Below the pieces are notes generated by a model. That model worked only from the letters and a program-made list of their open reading frames with translations, was not told the DNA's origin and searched no databases. 64,000 nt of DNA from Bugula neritina (Eukaryota; Bryozoa; Gymnolaemata; Cheilostomatida; Bugulidae), in the NCBI GenBank assembly GCA_964035545.1, contig OZ037769.1, positions 12,138,133 through 12,202,132 on the forward strand. Direction: 5' to 3'. The translations under genes and the position numbers were made by a program. Shown here in pieces: positions 46,522-57,790 of this stretch (its first letter is position 1; each line of letters begins with the position of its first letter).

Positions 46522-49500
46522 TATATTGTGGTCTAGTGTGTAGCTAAAGAACATATAAATAAGAGGAAGTGTGTATTTCAATTTAGATAAAAACTGTTAA
46601 ACTTAAATCACATGCAGTATGTGATAACTGGTGTAAAATGATGACATCTTCCCTGCTCTATTAGATATTCTGAAGGCAATCTTGTACTAAGTGAAATATA
46701 TAATGTCAAACTTAAATTTTGTAGCATTTTCAGTAAAATCACCTTTACATTTAACTTTTAGTAGCTATTAAAAGGTTTAAGATGCATGTGTTTATCATTG
46801 TGTAGCATTAAAAGGGTCTAACTACGCTCCCAGACAGAAATAGTACACTCACAGATTTTATGATAAAATGAGCACCAACATGATTACATATAGAATTTGA
46901 GTTTATCTTATGGGCTAACACCTTGTGCCATTATCACAAATATAATATAAAGTTATACATTCCAAAAGTATTATAAGGAATTGTTATACAAATAAATAGT
47001 TGCATTCTATGAGTCAAATGATCTTGTTTTTGGCATATAAATCATTTTACGTTCCAATTTTTGAGTATATGTATGAAAAGTTCATTTACATACAGTTTGA
47101 CTGGCTGCATACAGTATCAGAGATAAGGATAGGCACATATAGTGGCAGATCCAAGAATTAGTGAATGCCCACAATAAGACTAAATGTTTGCCCAACTAAA
47201 GAGTTAAGGCTGCATGATTACTGGAAAGATAAAATAATGCAAATATATTTATGCATAGTTATAATAAATTACACAACATGAATAAAAATAATGATATCAA
47301 TATAAATATGTTGAGAATTAATTCCATGGATAGGGCGAAACCTGATAACAAATAGCTATGAAATAAATAACTACAATATTAATAACAACAGTATAATAAT
47401 AAGTAATAACTATGCATATGCTAGTTGGCAGAAAGCATTTAAGAATATAGTACTTGCAATAACATAATTTATATTGTTGAGGATTAGATTTAATCGCTGT
47501 TATACGTATAGTTCTGATTATATAAATACTACTACTTAATAGTAATAGCAATATATTAACATTCAACATTTAGTTATACTGAAATATTTCAGCCAGATAC
47601 TAAGTCTGATACTTTAATAGAACTAACTGTCTGCAAGTGCAAGAAAAGGTTGCAAAATAGTACTCAAAGTGTTAAACTGGAAATGGCACTGCATTAATGA
47701 TTACATTTATAAGTCTAGTTTTACTAATTCTAATACTTGGTGACTTGCATTACTATAACTAAAGTTGTTAGTATTACAGTTAAATTTATTACAAGTATAA
47801 GTTATAGTTACATATAGTTATATTTATAGTAAATTACTATAGTATATTTATAGTATAACCATTATACTTATAGTTATACTATACCCATATGTTATACATA
47901 TAAGCCAGGAACAAAGCCCAATATAAGGTGTTGAGTGTTAACTACATACCTAATAGCTTCTTCAAAGACGGTGACACTGCTACTGACTACTAGTAATTGT
48001 TAACGAAGTGTATGCATAGTTTAGTTTTAGAATAAATACAACATTTCGATCACGCATTATAATATTACAATCCTGCAGTTGCGGCTGTTGCTGGAGTACA
48101 TTAAAGTCAATAGTTTGGTCTCTAACCAGCGCCGTAGCTGAGATTCTTAGGTTTTCTTTGACGACAAAACTATGTAAAGTTCGTAGAAAACTGTAGAGTC
48201 GTTGCCTCTACCCTACTTACTTTATTTTAGTCAAGTTAGAAACTTAGCTATGTTTGTACGTTCAAGGTTGTCTTTGGCGAAAGATAAATTTTATTAGTTT
48301 TGAAGTGAGTCATTATAAATATGTTCACTATGTAATGAGTATAAATACTATGCAGTACTATAATACTATCATTAATAGTAATTGTAAGACTAAGTAGACG
48401 TGGTATAAGTATAACCTAAGCTATAAGTAGTACTAGTAACTACTACTAGTAACTGTAAGAAACTTGAAAACTCGTTAACCAATCTGAATCTCAGTATGAG
48501 TATCAGTATGAGTACGACTATGAGTATCACTATCGGTATGACTATGGCTATCTCAATCTGAACCTGAAGTTGAACTACTGTCATTTTGAGTCAGTGTCAC
48601 TGTCAAAGTGAATATCACATTGGACTTGGTTGTCACCAGCCCCAGGACTCAGTCAAGTGGTTTACCCTCATTTTAATTTTTAAAACAAAGTGAAAGTATT
48701 TTTTATTTTCTAACAGTAACTGTAAGTGTAACATATTTTTTTGGGAACACTGTCAATACAACTCACAAGGTGAAGGCGCTGAACTCACACCACAATCACA
48801 ATGCCAATAAATATGATGCTCATAATAATAATTATACATTGACTGTTAAATTAATGTTATCATTATGATTATCACCCAGAAGTTCTGGGTGATAATTATA
48901 ATGATAACATTAATTTAACAGTGATTAACTACTTATAGCGATTACACATAATGATAATCACCATCATAATCATAATGTGTCTAATCCAGTTTGGTTATGA
49001 GACAGATTCATAATGATAAAGTTAAACTTATGAAGACATAACGACTATAAGTATATTGATTTGCATATGCTTACCCTGACACTCAAACTGAAATCAGACA
49101 TCATTATAACATTATAATCATGTTAATCTTGAAGTTTTTAATAATTATCAATAATATAAATCCTGATATAAATGTGTAATCTTCTTTTAAATGTGTAGTT
49201 GTAGTTTTTCTGCTGCATGAAAGTAAAAGTAGTTGATGCTGAAATAAAAATCATGACCAACACATATATTGTTATACTTATTTGTACATAAGCTGACTCT
49301 AATTCTAAAGACAACGTAAACGTTTTCTAATAATTATTAAACTAAAGTTGATGCTTTGATGATGGCTGTAGAACTCACACAAAATAGCAAAATTATATTT
49401 AATTGAGTAAGGTTGTCTCAATTTGATTATTTTTAATCTTTCATTTTTAACTATAACATAATTTATAATTTTTATCTATTATTGCAATTAGTATTAGAAA

Positions 49501-49869
49501 ATGGGATAATGATTATAGTCATGTTATTTAAATGATAAATAATTTTTTATAATAATAGTAAATATGTTTATTCAAACCATTTTATTATAATTTGTTTATG
49601 ATTTTAAAGAACACCATTCATATCTTTATTGTAAAGCTCTTATTTATATAGCTACTTGTAGTACTACTAATTGTAGAAATAATAATTGTTACAATTTATA
49701 ATAATAACAAATACATTAATTTTTGCTAATATAATTTCTGGCATTAGTATTATTGCTATAGCTTTCAAGTTTTAGGTTGCTGCATAAGTTTGTTAGTTTT
49801 AAAAGCCCCTGATCTCAAACTTAGTCTAAGCTTTGGTTATCTGTAGCAGTTACCTTTGCTCTTCCTCAT
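46522..49869. other. Intergenic AT-rich region upstream of the CLIP-type gene
   Basis: No confident gene. A less AT-rich patch at about 48,070-48,240 could be an upstream non-coding exon or promoter of the minus-strand CLIP-type gene, but no splice evidence ties them. A short gagtat/tatgag-rich repeat lies at 48,490-48,555 and a strong hairpin at 48,843-48,921. Confidence 0.4.
48843..48921. repeat. Near-perfect 79-nt inverted repeat (38-bp stem, 3-nt loop)
   Basis: Arms 48,843-48,880 and 48,884-48,921 are complementary except at one position (a C/T difference), with loop agt. The apex reads cccagaagttctggg. Confidence 0.92.
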
Positions 49870-50291
49870 TGTTTATGTCAGTGAGTGTTCCAATGTTTTG
49901 TAATTGTTATTGTAATTGTTTGCGGATAAACAGATATTGTGATAAGAAAGTTTGGGTTAGTTTCGTGTGATAGGTAATCTTTAATCTGTCTCAAACCATA
50001 AGCCAGAGAATGTACTACAAACACACAATGAAGTAATATTAGTATAAGTAATGCTTAGACACAAAAAGATTATATAACCAGTACACGTAATTACTATAAC
50101 GTATGCTACAGAGTTTACACATAATACAAATTAATATAATAACCTTGTAACAATAGAATGAAGATGGGAAGCCAAACATATCAGCGTGTTGGGTTATAAC
50201 TGTTATAGGTTGAATCGCTACAGATTATTAGTATTAAGTATTTAGCTGATAGCCTGAGGTCTAAGTCAATTGTCAGACACCATCATCAACA
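49870..50291 (-). repeat. 3' LTR of gypsy element 2
   Basis: It matches 54,517-54,938 except for three transitions. The purine-rich minus-strand tract aaaagaaaaggaga (50,292-50,305) abuts it as the polypurine tract. Confidence 0.93.
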
Positions 50292-50421
50292 TCTCCTTTT
50301 CTTTTACAAAAGTTGGTATAAGTTTGAGAATGTAATGAATAGATTATAATTGATTAGGTCAATATAGTTTTAGTAGCAAAAGGGTTGATACGATAAAAGC
50401 TTAGTTAGTCTAGATCATGGG

Positions 50422-52035
50422 CTACTCCAACACATAGTCCTGGTATTTCGGAGGCATTTTCCTTTCTCTCACTGGGCGGGTGTGTATGTTTAATCGCTCT
50501 AGACTTTGATCAGGGTCAGATCTGTTTAGAGTGTCTTCTGGTGGACTAGGTGGTTGTTCCTCAGTAGAATTGGTTGGTGTAATTACTGGGTGGACCTCGG
50601 CGGCTGTAGTAAGTTGTTCTCTGGGTAGCTGTTGTAGGTCTGTTCGGGTTCGTCTGATAATGTTTCCCGTTTCTTCATTAAGCACTGAGTAAGATCTGTC
50701 TGAGAGCATTTCTAGAACTTTGCCTCGGTTCCACTTGTTCTTCATGTTGGCTGTGTCTCTGATAAGCACAGGTAAACCCGTTGTTAGCGGCATGAGGTCT
50801 TTAGCAGATTTGTTGTAGCTCTTCTGCGTGATGAGTTTCTTTGCAGCCTTTTCTCTGAGAGCGTTTTCATTTTGTGTTTGCTTGGAGATGCTGTGACCAG
50901 TAGGCAACAGTGAGCGTGTAGGTCTTCCGAGGATCCGTTCTATTGGACTCGAGGACATGCCAGCTGTTGGAGTGTTTCTAAGTTCCAGTAAGGCTAAAAA
51001 TGGGTCTTCGGATCTCCGAAATAGTCTCTTTATAACTTTGACTGCTGCTTCCGCCTTCCCATTGGATTGTGAGTGTCCTGGGGAACTAGTCGTATGGTGA
51101 AAACCCCATTCTTTACGAAACTGTGTGAATTCTGAGGAGGTGAATTGTGGGCCATTGTCTGAATGAACCACTTCTGGGATTCCAAATCTGGCAAAAGCTC
51201 TTTTGCTGGCTTTGATGACAGCTTTTGAAGTTGCTTCCTTTAATCCTTCGCATTCAAAGAAATCACTGAAGTAGTCCACAATGATCAAGTAGTCTTGCTG
51301 TTTGAAAGAGAACAAATCCATTCCGACTTTGCACCATGGGATTGCTGGTATATCATGGTGTTGAATGGTTTCTTTTTGTTGACTAGGAGCATCATATGCG
51401 CAAGCTACACACTGATTAATGTGACAGGAGATATCATTTGACATTTGTGGCCAGTATACACAAGACCGTGCTCTTCGAAGGGTAGCTGCTATTCCTTGAT
51501 GGCTGAGATGTAATTTCTTCAGTATGACTGGTCTGTAGAATTTTGGAATTACTAATTGAGGTCCTCGATAGATGACTCCATCTAAAGTTGCTAGTTCATC
51601 TTTAACATGGTAGAATGCCCGCAAGTCTTCTGGTAGCTCAGTTGGCTTTATGGGCCATCCTTTGACTATTAACTGTTGGATTGCTTGGAGTACGTGGTCT
51701 CCAAGAGTAGCATCTTTGATATCTTGATAGGTAGGGTTAGATACTGGTAAGTCTTCCTGTGGATTTGTGATGTCTAAATCAGAAAGGAAGGACGCTATTT
51801 GAAATATCTGATCTACGGGAGTATCTCCTTCCTCGGCCATCTCGGTGGGCGACCTTGACAGCATGTCTGCAGTGACCTGTTGTGCTCCCGGTCTATGTTC
51901 AACCTTGGCTGGGTATCGCTGAAGGGCTAGCATCATTGCTTGCAATCGTTTGGGAGCTCGGAGCAGAGACTTTCTGAAAATTGGTATCAGTGGTTCATGG
52001 TCGGTGTGTATAGTTATATTAGGATTGCCAAACAC
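50422..52035 (-). CDS. Gypsy 2 RNase H end and integrase
   Basis: It continues in the same frame as the upstream gag-pol after the amber codon. It starts in the middle of RNase H (TIHTDHEPL). It then has an HHCC domain (HLSHQG, CVACAYD). The integrase core follows: Asp in GMDLFS, Asp in HSDNGPQF, Glu in GKAEAAVK. A basic C-terminal region ends in a KYQDYV-type tail. About 537 residues are open. Its Met is internal to the polyprotein, not a real start. Confidence 0.9.
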   Translation of the reverse strand: MFGNPNITIHTDHEPLIPIFRKSLLRAPKRLQAMMLALQRYPAKVEHRPGAQQVTADMLSRSPTEMAEEGDTPVDQIFQIASFLSDLDITNPQEDLPVSNPTYQDIKDATLGDHVLQAIQQLIVKGWPIKPTELPEDLRAFYHVKDELATLDGVIYRGPQLVIPKFYRPVILKKLHLSHQGIAATLRRARSCVYWPQMSNDISCHINQCVACAYDAPSQQKETIQHHDIPAIPWCKVGMDLFSFKQQDYLIIVDYFSDFFECEGLKEATSKAVIKASKRAFARFGIPEVVHSDNGPQFTSSEFTQFRKEWGFHHTTSSPGHSQSNGKAEAAVKVIKRLFRRSEDPFLALLELRNTPTAGMSSSPIERILGRPTRSLLPTGHSISKQTQNENALREKAAKKLITQKSYNKSAKDLMPLTTGLPVLIRDTANMKNKWNRGKVLEMLSDRSYSVLNEETGNIIRRTRTDLQQLPREQLTTAAEVHPVITPTNSTEEQPPSPPEDTLNRSDPDQSLERLNIHTRPVRERKMPPKYQDYVLE

Positions 52036-52038
52036 ATA

Positions 52039-54420
52039 CTAGTCAAATCTTGTCATTGCAAATACAATGGCTAGTAGTTCAAGCTCAATAGGAGCATAGT
52101 TTTTTTCACTCTCTGAAAGACTTCTTGATGCGTAAGCCACTGGTCTGCCACTTTGTATTAGGGCTGCCCCTAATCCTTCAGTAGAGGCATCCGCTTGTAC
52201 AATTACCGGCTTGTTAACCTTGAAGTATTGTAGGGTAACATCGTCCACCGCCAATTGTTTGAGCTTTTTAAATGCCCTCTCTTGGTCTTCTCCCCAGCTG
52301 AAATCGACTTTTGTCGTCCCAATGAGTCTTCGTAGAGGTTCTGTTTCGGCCGAACAGTTGGGAATGAACTTTGACAGGTAGTTAATGTGACCTAGGAACC
52401 TGCGAACTCCCTCTCCGTCAGTTGGTGTGTTCATGTCCTGGATCGCACTGATTTTCTTAGGGTCTTTCTTCACACCCTCGCTTGAAATGATGTGGCCAAT
52501 GTATTGTAGTTCACTCAAGAGAAATCTGCATTTGTCTTTATTCAGTTTCAGGTTTGTTTCTCGAGCCCTCTCAAAGAGGTTCCTTAAATTTTTGTTGTGA
52601 TCTAGTCGGGCTTCTTCCATAGTGGCCCCTTTACCATATACAAGGATGTCGTCAGCCACTATCATGGTTCCGTCTAAGCCTGCAAGAGCGTCTGATAGCC
52701 GGCGCTGAAATTCCTCTGGGCTTGAAGATAACCCAAACGGCATCCGTAACCACTTGTACTTCCCGTACGGCGTCCAGAACGTAGTGAGATCACTTGATTC
52801 ACTGTCCAGCTTGACTTGAAGGAAACCATCCTTTGCATCACATAGCGAAAAAAATTTGGCTCCATCTAATTCTGGTAGTACATCTTCCAATGTGGGCATT
52901 GGATAGTGGTTCCTCTTTATGGCCTTGTTCAAGTTGGCAGGGTCGATACATACTCGGAGTTTTCCATTTGGCTTTCTTCGGGCCAGTGTGTTGCTGATCC
53001 AGGTGGTTGGATAGTCTACTTTGGCTATAATCTTGTTGTCGGCCAACGATTCCAGTTTGTCTTTTAGGTCCTGTCTCATCGATAAGGCCACTTTTCTGTT
53101 GATTGACTGGGTGGGGGATACATTCGGGTCTACTTCAATGTGATATTCTCCCGGAAGACAACCAACACCCTCAAAGATCAACCCATATTCCTGGATGAGC
53201 TGATCTACATCTGGGTGTTCGGGTGGTGATATGAGGTTTACCCATTTGTTATTGATGGATAGCAGCCCAAGTTCTAAGCACGTGTCCAGAGAGAGTAAAC
53301 TCATGTTGCCAGTCTTGACTACATAGAATCGAAATGTTTTGCCTGTTAATCTCAGTTCGCAGAGCCCTGTAGTTCTGGTATGAGTGCCATCATAGAGCTG
53401 AAGGTTGGGTAGTTTCTTTTGACTCAGTGCCGGTGCTCCACGAGCCAGATAATCTTTTTGATTTAATATGTTGCACGAGGCTCCTGTGTCTAGCTGATAT
53501 TCTATTTTGGCACGCTTATTAATAGATCTAGTATCGATGTTGGCAGTGAGTCGCTTTCCTTTCTTTACTACTTGTATGTACATAAGAGATTCTGAATCAC
53601 TGCTCTCGTCAGAAGCTATGTGTTCAGCGACTGCATTTATTCTGCCGTTTCTCTTGGATCTGCAGACCGCTCTGAAGTGGTTGAATTTCTTGCAGTTACC
53701 GCATTGTTTGCCATATGCTGGGCATTTGCGAGGAGGATGAGAATTGCCACAGTTTCCACAGTTAGATTTAGTAGGATTATTCGCTTCCCTGTCAGTTGTG
53801 TGTAAGTACTGTTTAACACTTTTGTTTGCTTTAGTGGGCTTGTGACCAAGCGTATGAATTGATTCTCCTTCCGCTTTAATAGCCTTCATATCACTCTGAG
53901 AGCTCTCAGCCAATTTGCACTTTTTAATAGCTTTTTCGAGGTCTATGTTTTCTGACTCCTCGAACAATTTTCTCCGCAGTTGTTCGTCGTTGATGCCAAG
54001 AAGTAAGGCCTGCATAAAAAAGTCATCGTACATGTCACCAAGGTCACATTCTCTGGCGATCTTATGTAAGTTGGTGACATACTCATCTATTGATAGGCAT
54101 TCCTGTTTTGTCGATAGCAGTTGATGTCTTTTGATTATTTTGTTGGAGGTCTTTTTACAAAAGTTGTCAAATTTTCCTAGGACATCCTTGTAAACATCTT
54201 TAGATTCTCCTTCCCCAAACTTGAAACTTTTGAATATGTCTACGCCTCTTGGTCCAATGGTCCGCAGTAGAATGGCTATTTTTATTTTATCCTCTTTGTC
54301 AGATTTTTCTGCAGCTATTAGGTAATAGTCGAACTCTTCCTTGAAGCGGGACCATTGGGTGGACAACTCTGCACCATCTTGCAGGGGTTTGGGCATAAGA
54401 GAATCTTGTGCAGTTGCCAT
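52039..54420 (-). CDS. Gypsy 2 Gag-protease-RT-RNase H
   Basis: A 793-residue frame. Gag helical region is about residues 1-190. Two Cys/His knuckles follow at ~215-255 (CGNCGNSHPPRKC and CGNCKKFNHFRAVC). The protease (QLDTGASCN) is at ~310. RT runs from ~420 with the catalytic IVADDILVYG, and RNase H starts at QADASTEGLG. A TAG codon ends the frame inside RNase H; the next codons continue the domain, so it is most simply a CAG-to-TAG mutation. Gag and pol share one frame, with no frameshift signal needed. Confidence 0.93.
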   Translation of the reverse strand: MATAQDSLMPKPLQDGAELSTQWSRFKEEFDYYLIAAEKSDKEDKIKIAILLRTIGPRGVDIFKSFKFGEGESKDVYKDVLGKFDNFCKKTSNKIIKRHQLLSTKQECLSIDEYVTNLHKIARECDLGDMYDDFFMQALLLGINDEQLRRKLFEESENIDLEKAIKKCKLAESSQSDMKAIKAEGESIHTLGHKPTKANKSVKQYLHTTDREANNPTKSNCGNCGNSHPPRKCPAYGKQCGNCKKFNHFRAVCRSKRNGRINAVAEHIASDESSDSESLMYIQVVKKGKRLTANIDTRSINKRAKIEYQLDTGASCNILNQKDYLARGAPALSQKKLPNLQLYDGTHTRTTGLCELRLTGKTFRFYVVKTGNMSLLSLDTCLELGLLSINNKWVNLISPPEHPDVDQLIQEYGLIFEGVGCLPGEYHIEVDPNVSPTQSINRKVALSMRQDLKDKLESLADNKIIAKVDYPTTWISNTLARRKPNGKLRVCIDPANLNKAIKRNHYPMPTLEDVLPELDGAKFFSLCDAKDGFLQVKLDSESSDLTTFWTPYGKYKWLRMPFGLSSSPEEFQRRLSDALAGLDGTMIVADDILVYGKGATMEEARLDHNKNLRNLFERARETNLKLNKDKCRFLLSELQYIGHIISSEGVKKDPKKISAIQDMNTPTDGEGVRRFLGHINYLSKFIPNCSAETEPLRRLIGTTKVDFSWGEDQERAFKKLKQLAVDDVTLQYFKVNKPVIVQADASTEGLGAALIQSGRPVAYASRSLSESEKNYAPIELELLAIVFAMTRFD

Positions 54421-54498
54421 GTTTACAATAACTATTTCTTATCTTGTATCAGGTATCAGGAACTAGCTGTAGTATAGGTAGCGTTCAGTGTGATAACT

Positions 54499-54516
54499 TC
54501 CTCACTCGGGGCACCA
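54499..54516 (-). other. Primer-binding site of gypsy element 2
   Basis: The minus strand begins tggtgccccgagtgagga directly after the 5' LTR, i.e. TGG plus a tRNA 3'-end complement. I could not assign the tRNA. Confidence 0.7.
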
Positions 54517-54938
54517 TGTTTATGTCAGTGAGTGTTCCAATGTTTTGTAATTGTTATTGTAATTGTTTGTGGATAAACAGATATTGTGATAAGAAAGTTT
54601 GGGTTAGTTTTGTGTGATAGGTAATCTTTAATCTGTCTCAAACCATAAGCCAGAGAATGTACTACAAACACACAATGAAGTAATATTAGTATAAGTAATG
54701 CTTAGACACAAAAAGATTATATAACCAGTACACGTAATTACTATAACGTATGCTACAGAGTTTACACATAATACAAATTAATATAATAACCTTGTAACAA
54801 TAGAATGAAGATGGGAAGCCAAACATATCAGTGTGTTGGGTTATAACTGTTATAGGTTGAATCGCTACAGATTATTAGTATTAAGTATTTAGCTGATAGC
54901 CTGAGGTCTAAGTCAATTGTCAGACACCATCATCAACA
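54517..54938 (-). repeat. 5' LTR of gypsy element 2
   Basis: It pairs with 49,870-50,291. Relative to that copy it has T for C at three CpG positions (tttgtgg, gttttgt, tcagtgt). Confidence 0.93.
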
Positions 54939-54943
54939 CTCAT

Positions 54944-55430
54944 TGTTGCCATCTCAGCCAGTCATAATTCTGTTACTTCTATAATATGAATTGCTAGTTA
55001 AATCAATTATAATTGCAATCATAGCCATTCCAATCACAAATTACTATCAACTCTTGAATTTAATCTGAGTTTCATGCAGTTAAAATATTTATTTGATGTT
55101 ACTTCATTCCTACTACAATAAATATTTACATATTAGGTTCATTGGTTTATATATTTGTGATTGCCATCGCTTTTATGATTAACATTCCAAGTTACAATTG
55201 CCCAAATAATTTTAGTTATGAACGATTTTATTTAGTTTTTACAATTAGTTTCAAAAAGTCTGTCTTGTAATTGAGCAATGCTTTCAACAGCCACGTTTAT
55301 AGTAATTTTTCGTCAACATCATTCAATAGTAGTAACCACATAGCTCCATTAAATCTACAAGAACCCAGTATTGAAATGTTAACTACAGTTAGTGTTTAAA
55401 TTGTAGTAGCTGCATTCATTAACCTCGGAA
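54944..55430. other. UBL5: Intergenic region upstream of UBL5
   Basis: AT-rich with no repeat recognised. It presumably holds the UBL5 promoter, but no TATA box or other motif stands out. Confidence 0.4.
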
Positions 55431-56518
55431 ATGATTGAGATAACCTGCAATGATCGTTTGGGGAAAAAGATTCGAGTCAAGTGTAATGAAGATGATAAAA
55501 TCGGTGATTTGAAGAAACTCATTGCTGCCCAAACTGGAACTCGCTCTGAGAAAATAGTATTGAAGAAGTGGTATACGATATTCAAAGATCACGTTACTCT
55601 AGCCGACTATGAAATCCACGATGGAATGAATCTGGAACTGTATTACAGTGAGTGTTCTGTTATATAAAGTATTATTCGCAGTAATTTCTAATCAAATACA
55701 AGATTGAAATTACTAAACCTTTACTTTTGTGGTAGGATATAGAATTATTAAATAAACATGTAAGTGTAAAGACAAGTTTGCATGCATGTTCTAAATTCGC
55801 TTAACAAAACGATTCACTAGGAATTTTCCAAGATTACAACAAAGTTGAGACTCTTTTAACTGATCTAATGATACATTTGTTTGTCAGCAAACAATAGAAC
55901 TAGAAAGTACATATGTTTTCCGTATTATTTGTAACTTATTAGATTATAGCATTATGCCATGTGGCACACAGACAGAATGTGTGCCAGCGTAGCTAGCTGC
56001 AACATGTTTTAGACGAAACAGTTTAAGCATGTTTCTGGAACAGACCTAAGTTTAGAACCCAAATTATGTAATAGTTGCTCTCGAGTTTACAACCTGTTAA
56101 AAAGACATATCTAGTTTTTTTATTTGCTATTCATTTTGCTAACGAAACTTTGACAGTCTTTAAAACTTTCGAGGAAATAAGAAGTTTTAAACGACTGTCA
56201 AAGTTATTAACATCCCCCAAATGAAATAAGTAAAATTGATACTTGTTTTAAACCAGCTGATATTTTTAAATTTTCCCAGCTATTTTTTGTTCTGCGCTTC
56301 ATACTTGCAGTCTGTCAAGATGTTTATTTGGATATGTCATTTCCGTATTAAGTGACTAATGCTATTCTGTTCAAAACATAGCATATATCTGTATTGAAGT
56401 ACCGTATGTTTATGCTAGTGTTGGGTTGACCATTGAAATTTTTTATTTCTGATTTAAAATTTTCTATTTACCTATAAATTATTATTTTCTTTCATTATTT
56501 ATTTGTATTTTAGACTAG
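55431..56518 (+). CDS. UBL5: Ubiquitin-like protein 5 (Hub1)
   Basis: UBL5/Hub1 is a non-conjugated ubiquitin-like modifier that binds spliceosomal proteins such as Snu66 and Prp38 and supports weak 5' splice sites. Residues 1-72 are nearly collinear with the family ([60 protein letters not shown]), ending at the diagnostic Tyr-Tyr without Gly-Gly. Unspliced, the frame runs on six residues (SECSVI) to 55,667. A strong donor, gtgagt, starts at 55,648. An acceptor with pyrimidine tract lies at 56,511-56,513, and its exon would give Tyr-Tyr-Asn and stop at 56,518. That makes 73 residues, the usual family length. I take the spliced form (55431-55647 plus 56514-56518) as the main product. Confidence 0.88.
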
Positions 56519-56796
56519 ACTCAAGATTTTTACTGGCCATCCATAAAGAAAACTGTCAACTGGAATCAACTGAAGCTGGTGTACAGAGCTGGTGCAATAT
56601 TTTATATATCTGGCACATGGTGGGAAAATCGCTATCTCATATACTATATTTACTAGTTTTAACATAGAAAAACACTATGGATCTTACAGAAACTCTTGGT
56701 CTTTCGCACTACTATTGTTTTTCCTATTACAGCTACCAGTAACATTTCAGTTATTTGTATATAGTTTATAATCTTTATATGTATGAAGACAATAAA
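55747..56796 (+). promoter_or_regulatory. UBL5: Alternative UBL5 polyadenylation signals
   Basis: AATAAA near 55,747-55,752 would serve an unspliced transcript with the SECSVI end. AATAAA at 56,791-56,796 would serve the spliced transcript whose stop is at 56,518. Confidence 0.5.
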
Positions 56797-56819
56797 TCTA
56801 ACTTTTGTCTAATCTCTCA

Positions 56820-57620
56820 CTCTATTGCTTTATTTTATTCAGTTTTCTATAACTTCAATGGAATTGGAGATTTAATTATTGTGGATAAGCACCAGCTTTT
56901 ATTGTCAAGTATAAAATTAAGCATGGGTTGACAATTTCTCTATGAGCTGGTATTCTGCATATACATCACCTCTATTGCAGTCTAGCTATTGTAAGGAAAG
57001 TAAAATTTTATTACTGCAGCTGTTGTAAGCAAATTGCTGCAGTTTGACATCCAAAGTATTGCATTATTATTTTTCACTTGAGATGGCTAGAAAAGTTTTA
57101 TGCTACAATTTCTGTGTCTTGTAACAGCAGCAATCATACAAACTTGTTCGATCCGCTATATACCTAGTAATGGTAAATTATAATGTTCCTTGTATACTGG
57201 TACAGGCTCATGTGTATAAACAGGTACATAATATATGATGGCCATGCTGACAAACTGCAACATCTGGTAACTGCCAAAAAATAATGAAGAATTGAAATAC
57301 ACTAATAAAGGAATTAAGATCATGAATAACTTCTTCACCCAAATTGCAATACTCTGTAGTCTATATATAAATACAACATGTGAATCTGTGGTATAATATG
57401 TACATTTGATACATTTGCCCTAGTCTAGTGTAAAAACTACACATATGCTTCATAATAGTTTAGCTTTTATTGTGTTGTACTGTTTGAAATTTTCTGGCTG
57501 TAGAAATTGAATCATTTGAATATCTAGTTCTGTTGAATGTATGTGCAAAGCCGAGCAATAAATTTTTCTGCATTGAACAATGTTTACGATTACTTTTTCC
57601 TCGTCAACTTTCCTTAATAT
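56820..57620. other. Intergenic region downstream of UBL5
   Basis: AT-rich. A 60-residue hydrophobic open frame on the minus strand (57,156-57,338) has no recognisable domain and is probably chance. Nothing else was seen. Confidence 0.4.
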
Positions 57621-57790
57621 TTCATTGGGAGCGCCCTTGGCATCTTTACGGACTGTGAGCGACTCTCCGCGACTGAAGAGTTACCTTCGGCCCGAGGTTG
57701 GCGGATAAGGCCTCAAAGTTGCTGGCACTCCCTGCGGTGATGCTCGCGGCTATCCCATTCCCAGCATGCGATAGCCTGGCCCGGAGTAAA
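57621..57790. other. Isolated GC-rich block of unknown nature
   Basis: About 170 bp with many CpG (gcgactctccgcgactgaag, gatgctcgcggctatccc) stands out sharply from its AT-rich surroundings. It has no supported reading frame. It can form small stems such as ggctat/atagcc. It does not look like a tRNA or any family I recognise. Confidence 0.5.

Larger units (their letters stand above)
49870..54938 (-). mobile_element. Ty3/gypsy-type LTR retrotransposon 2, full length (5.07 kb)
   Basis: Two 422-bp LTRs, TG...CA ends, and a 5-bp target duplication ctcat (49,865-49,869 and 54,939-54,943). The inside holds one long minus-strand gag-pol frame interrupted by a single amber codon at 52,039-52,041. 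The LTRs differ at three sites seen. Domain order and single-frame layout resemble the K02A2.6-type gypsy polyproteins common in invertebrates. Confidence 0.95.

Noticed and set aside
46522-46581. Upstream in-frame extension of CLIP exon 1 (hydrophobic start at 46,581)
   Set aside because: A signal-like hydrophobic stretch is not expected in a cytosolic CAP-Gly protein; the Met at 46,521 fits the family start.
57156-57338. 60-residue hydrophobic minus-strand open frame
   Set aside because: No domain, no conserved context and composition expected of AT-rich DNA.
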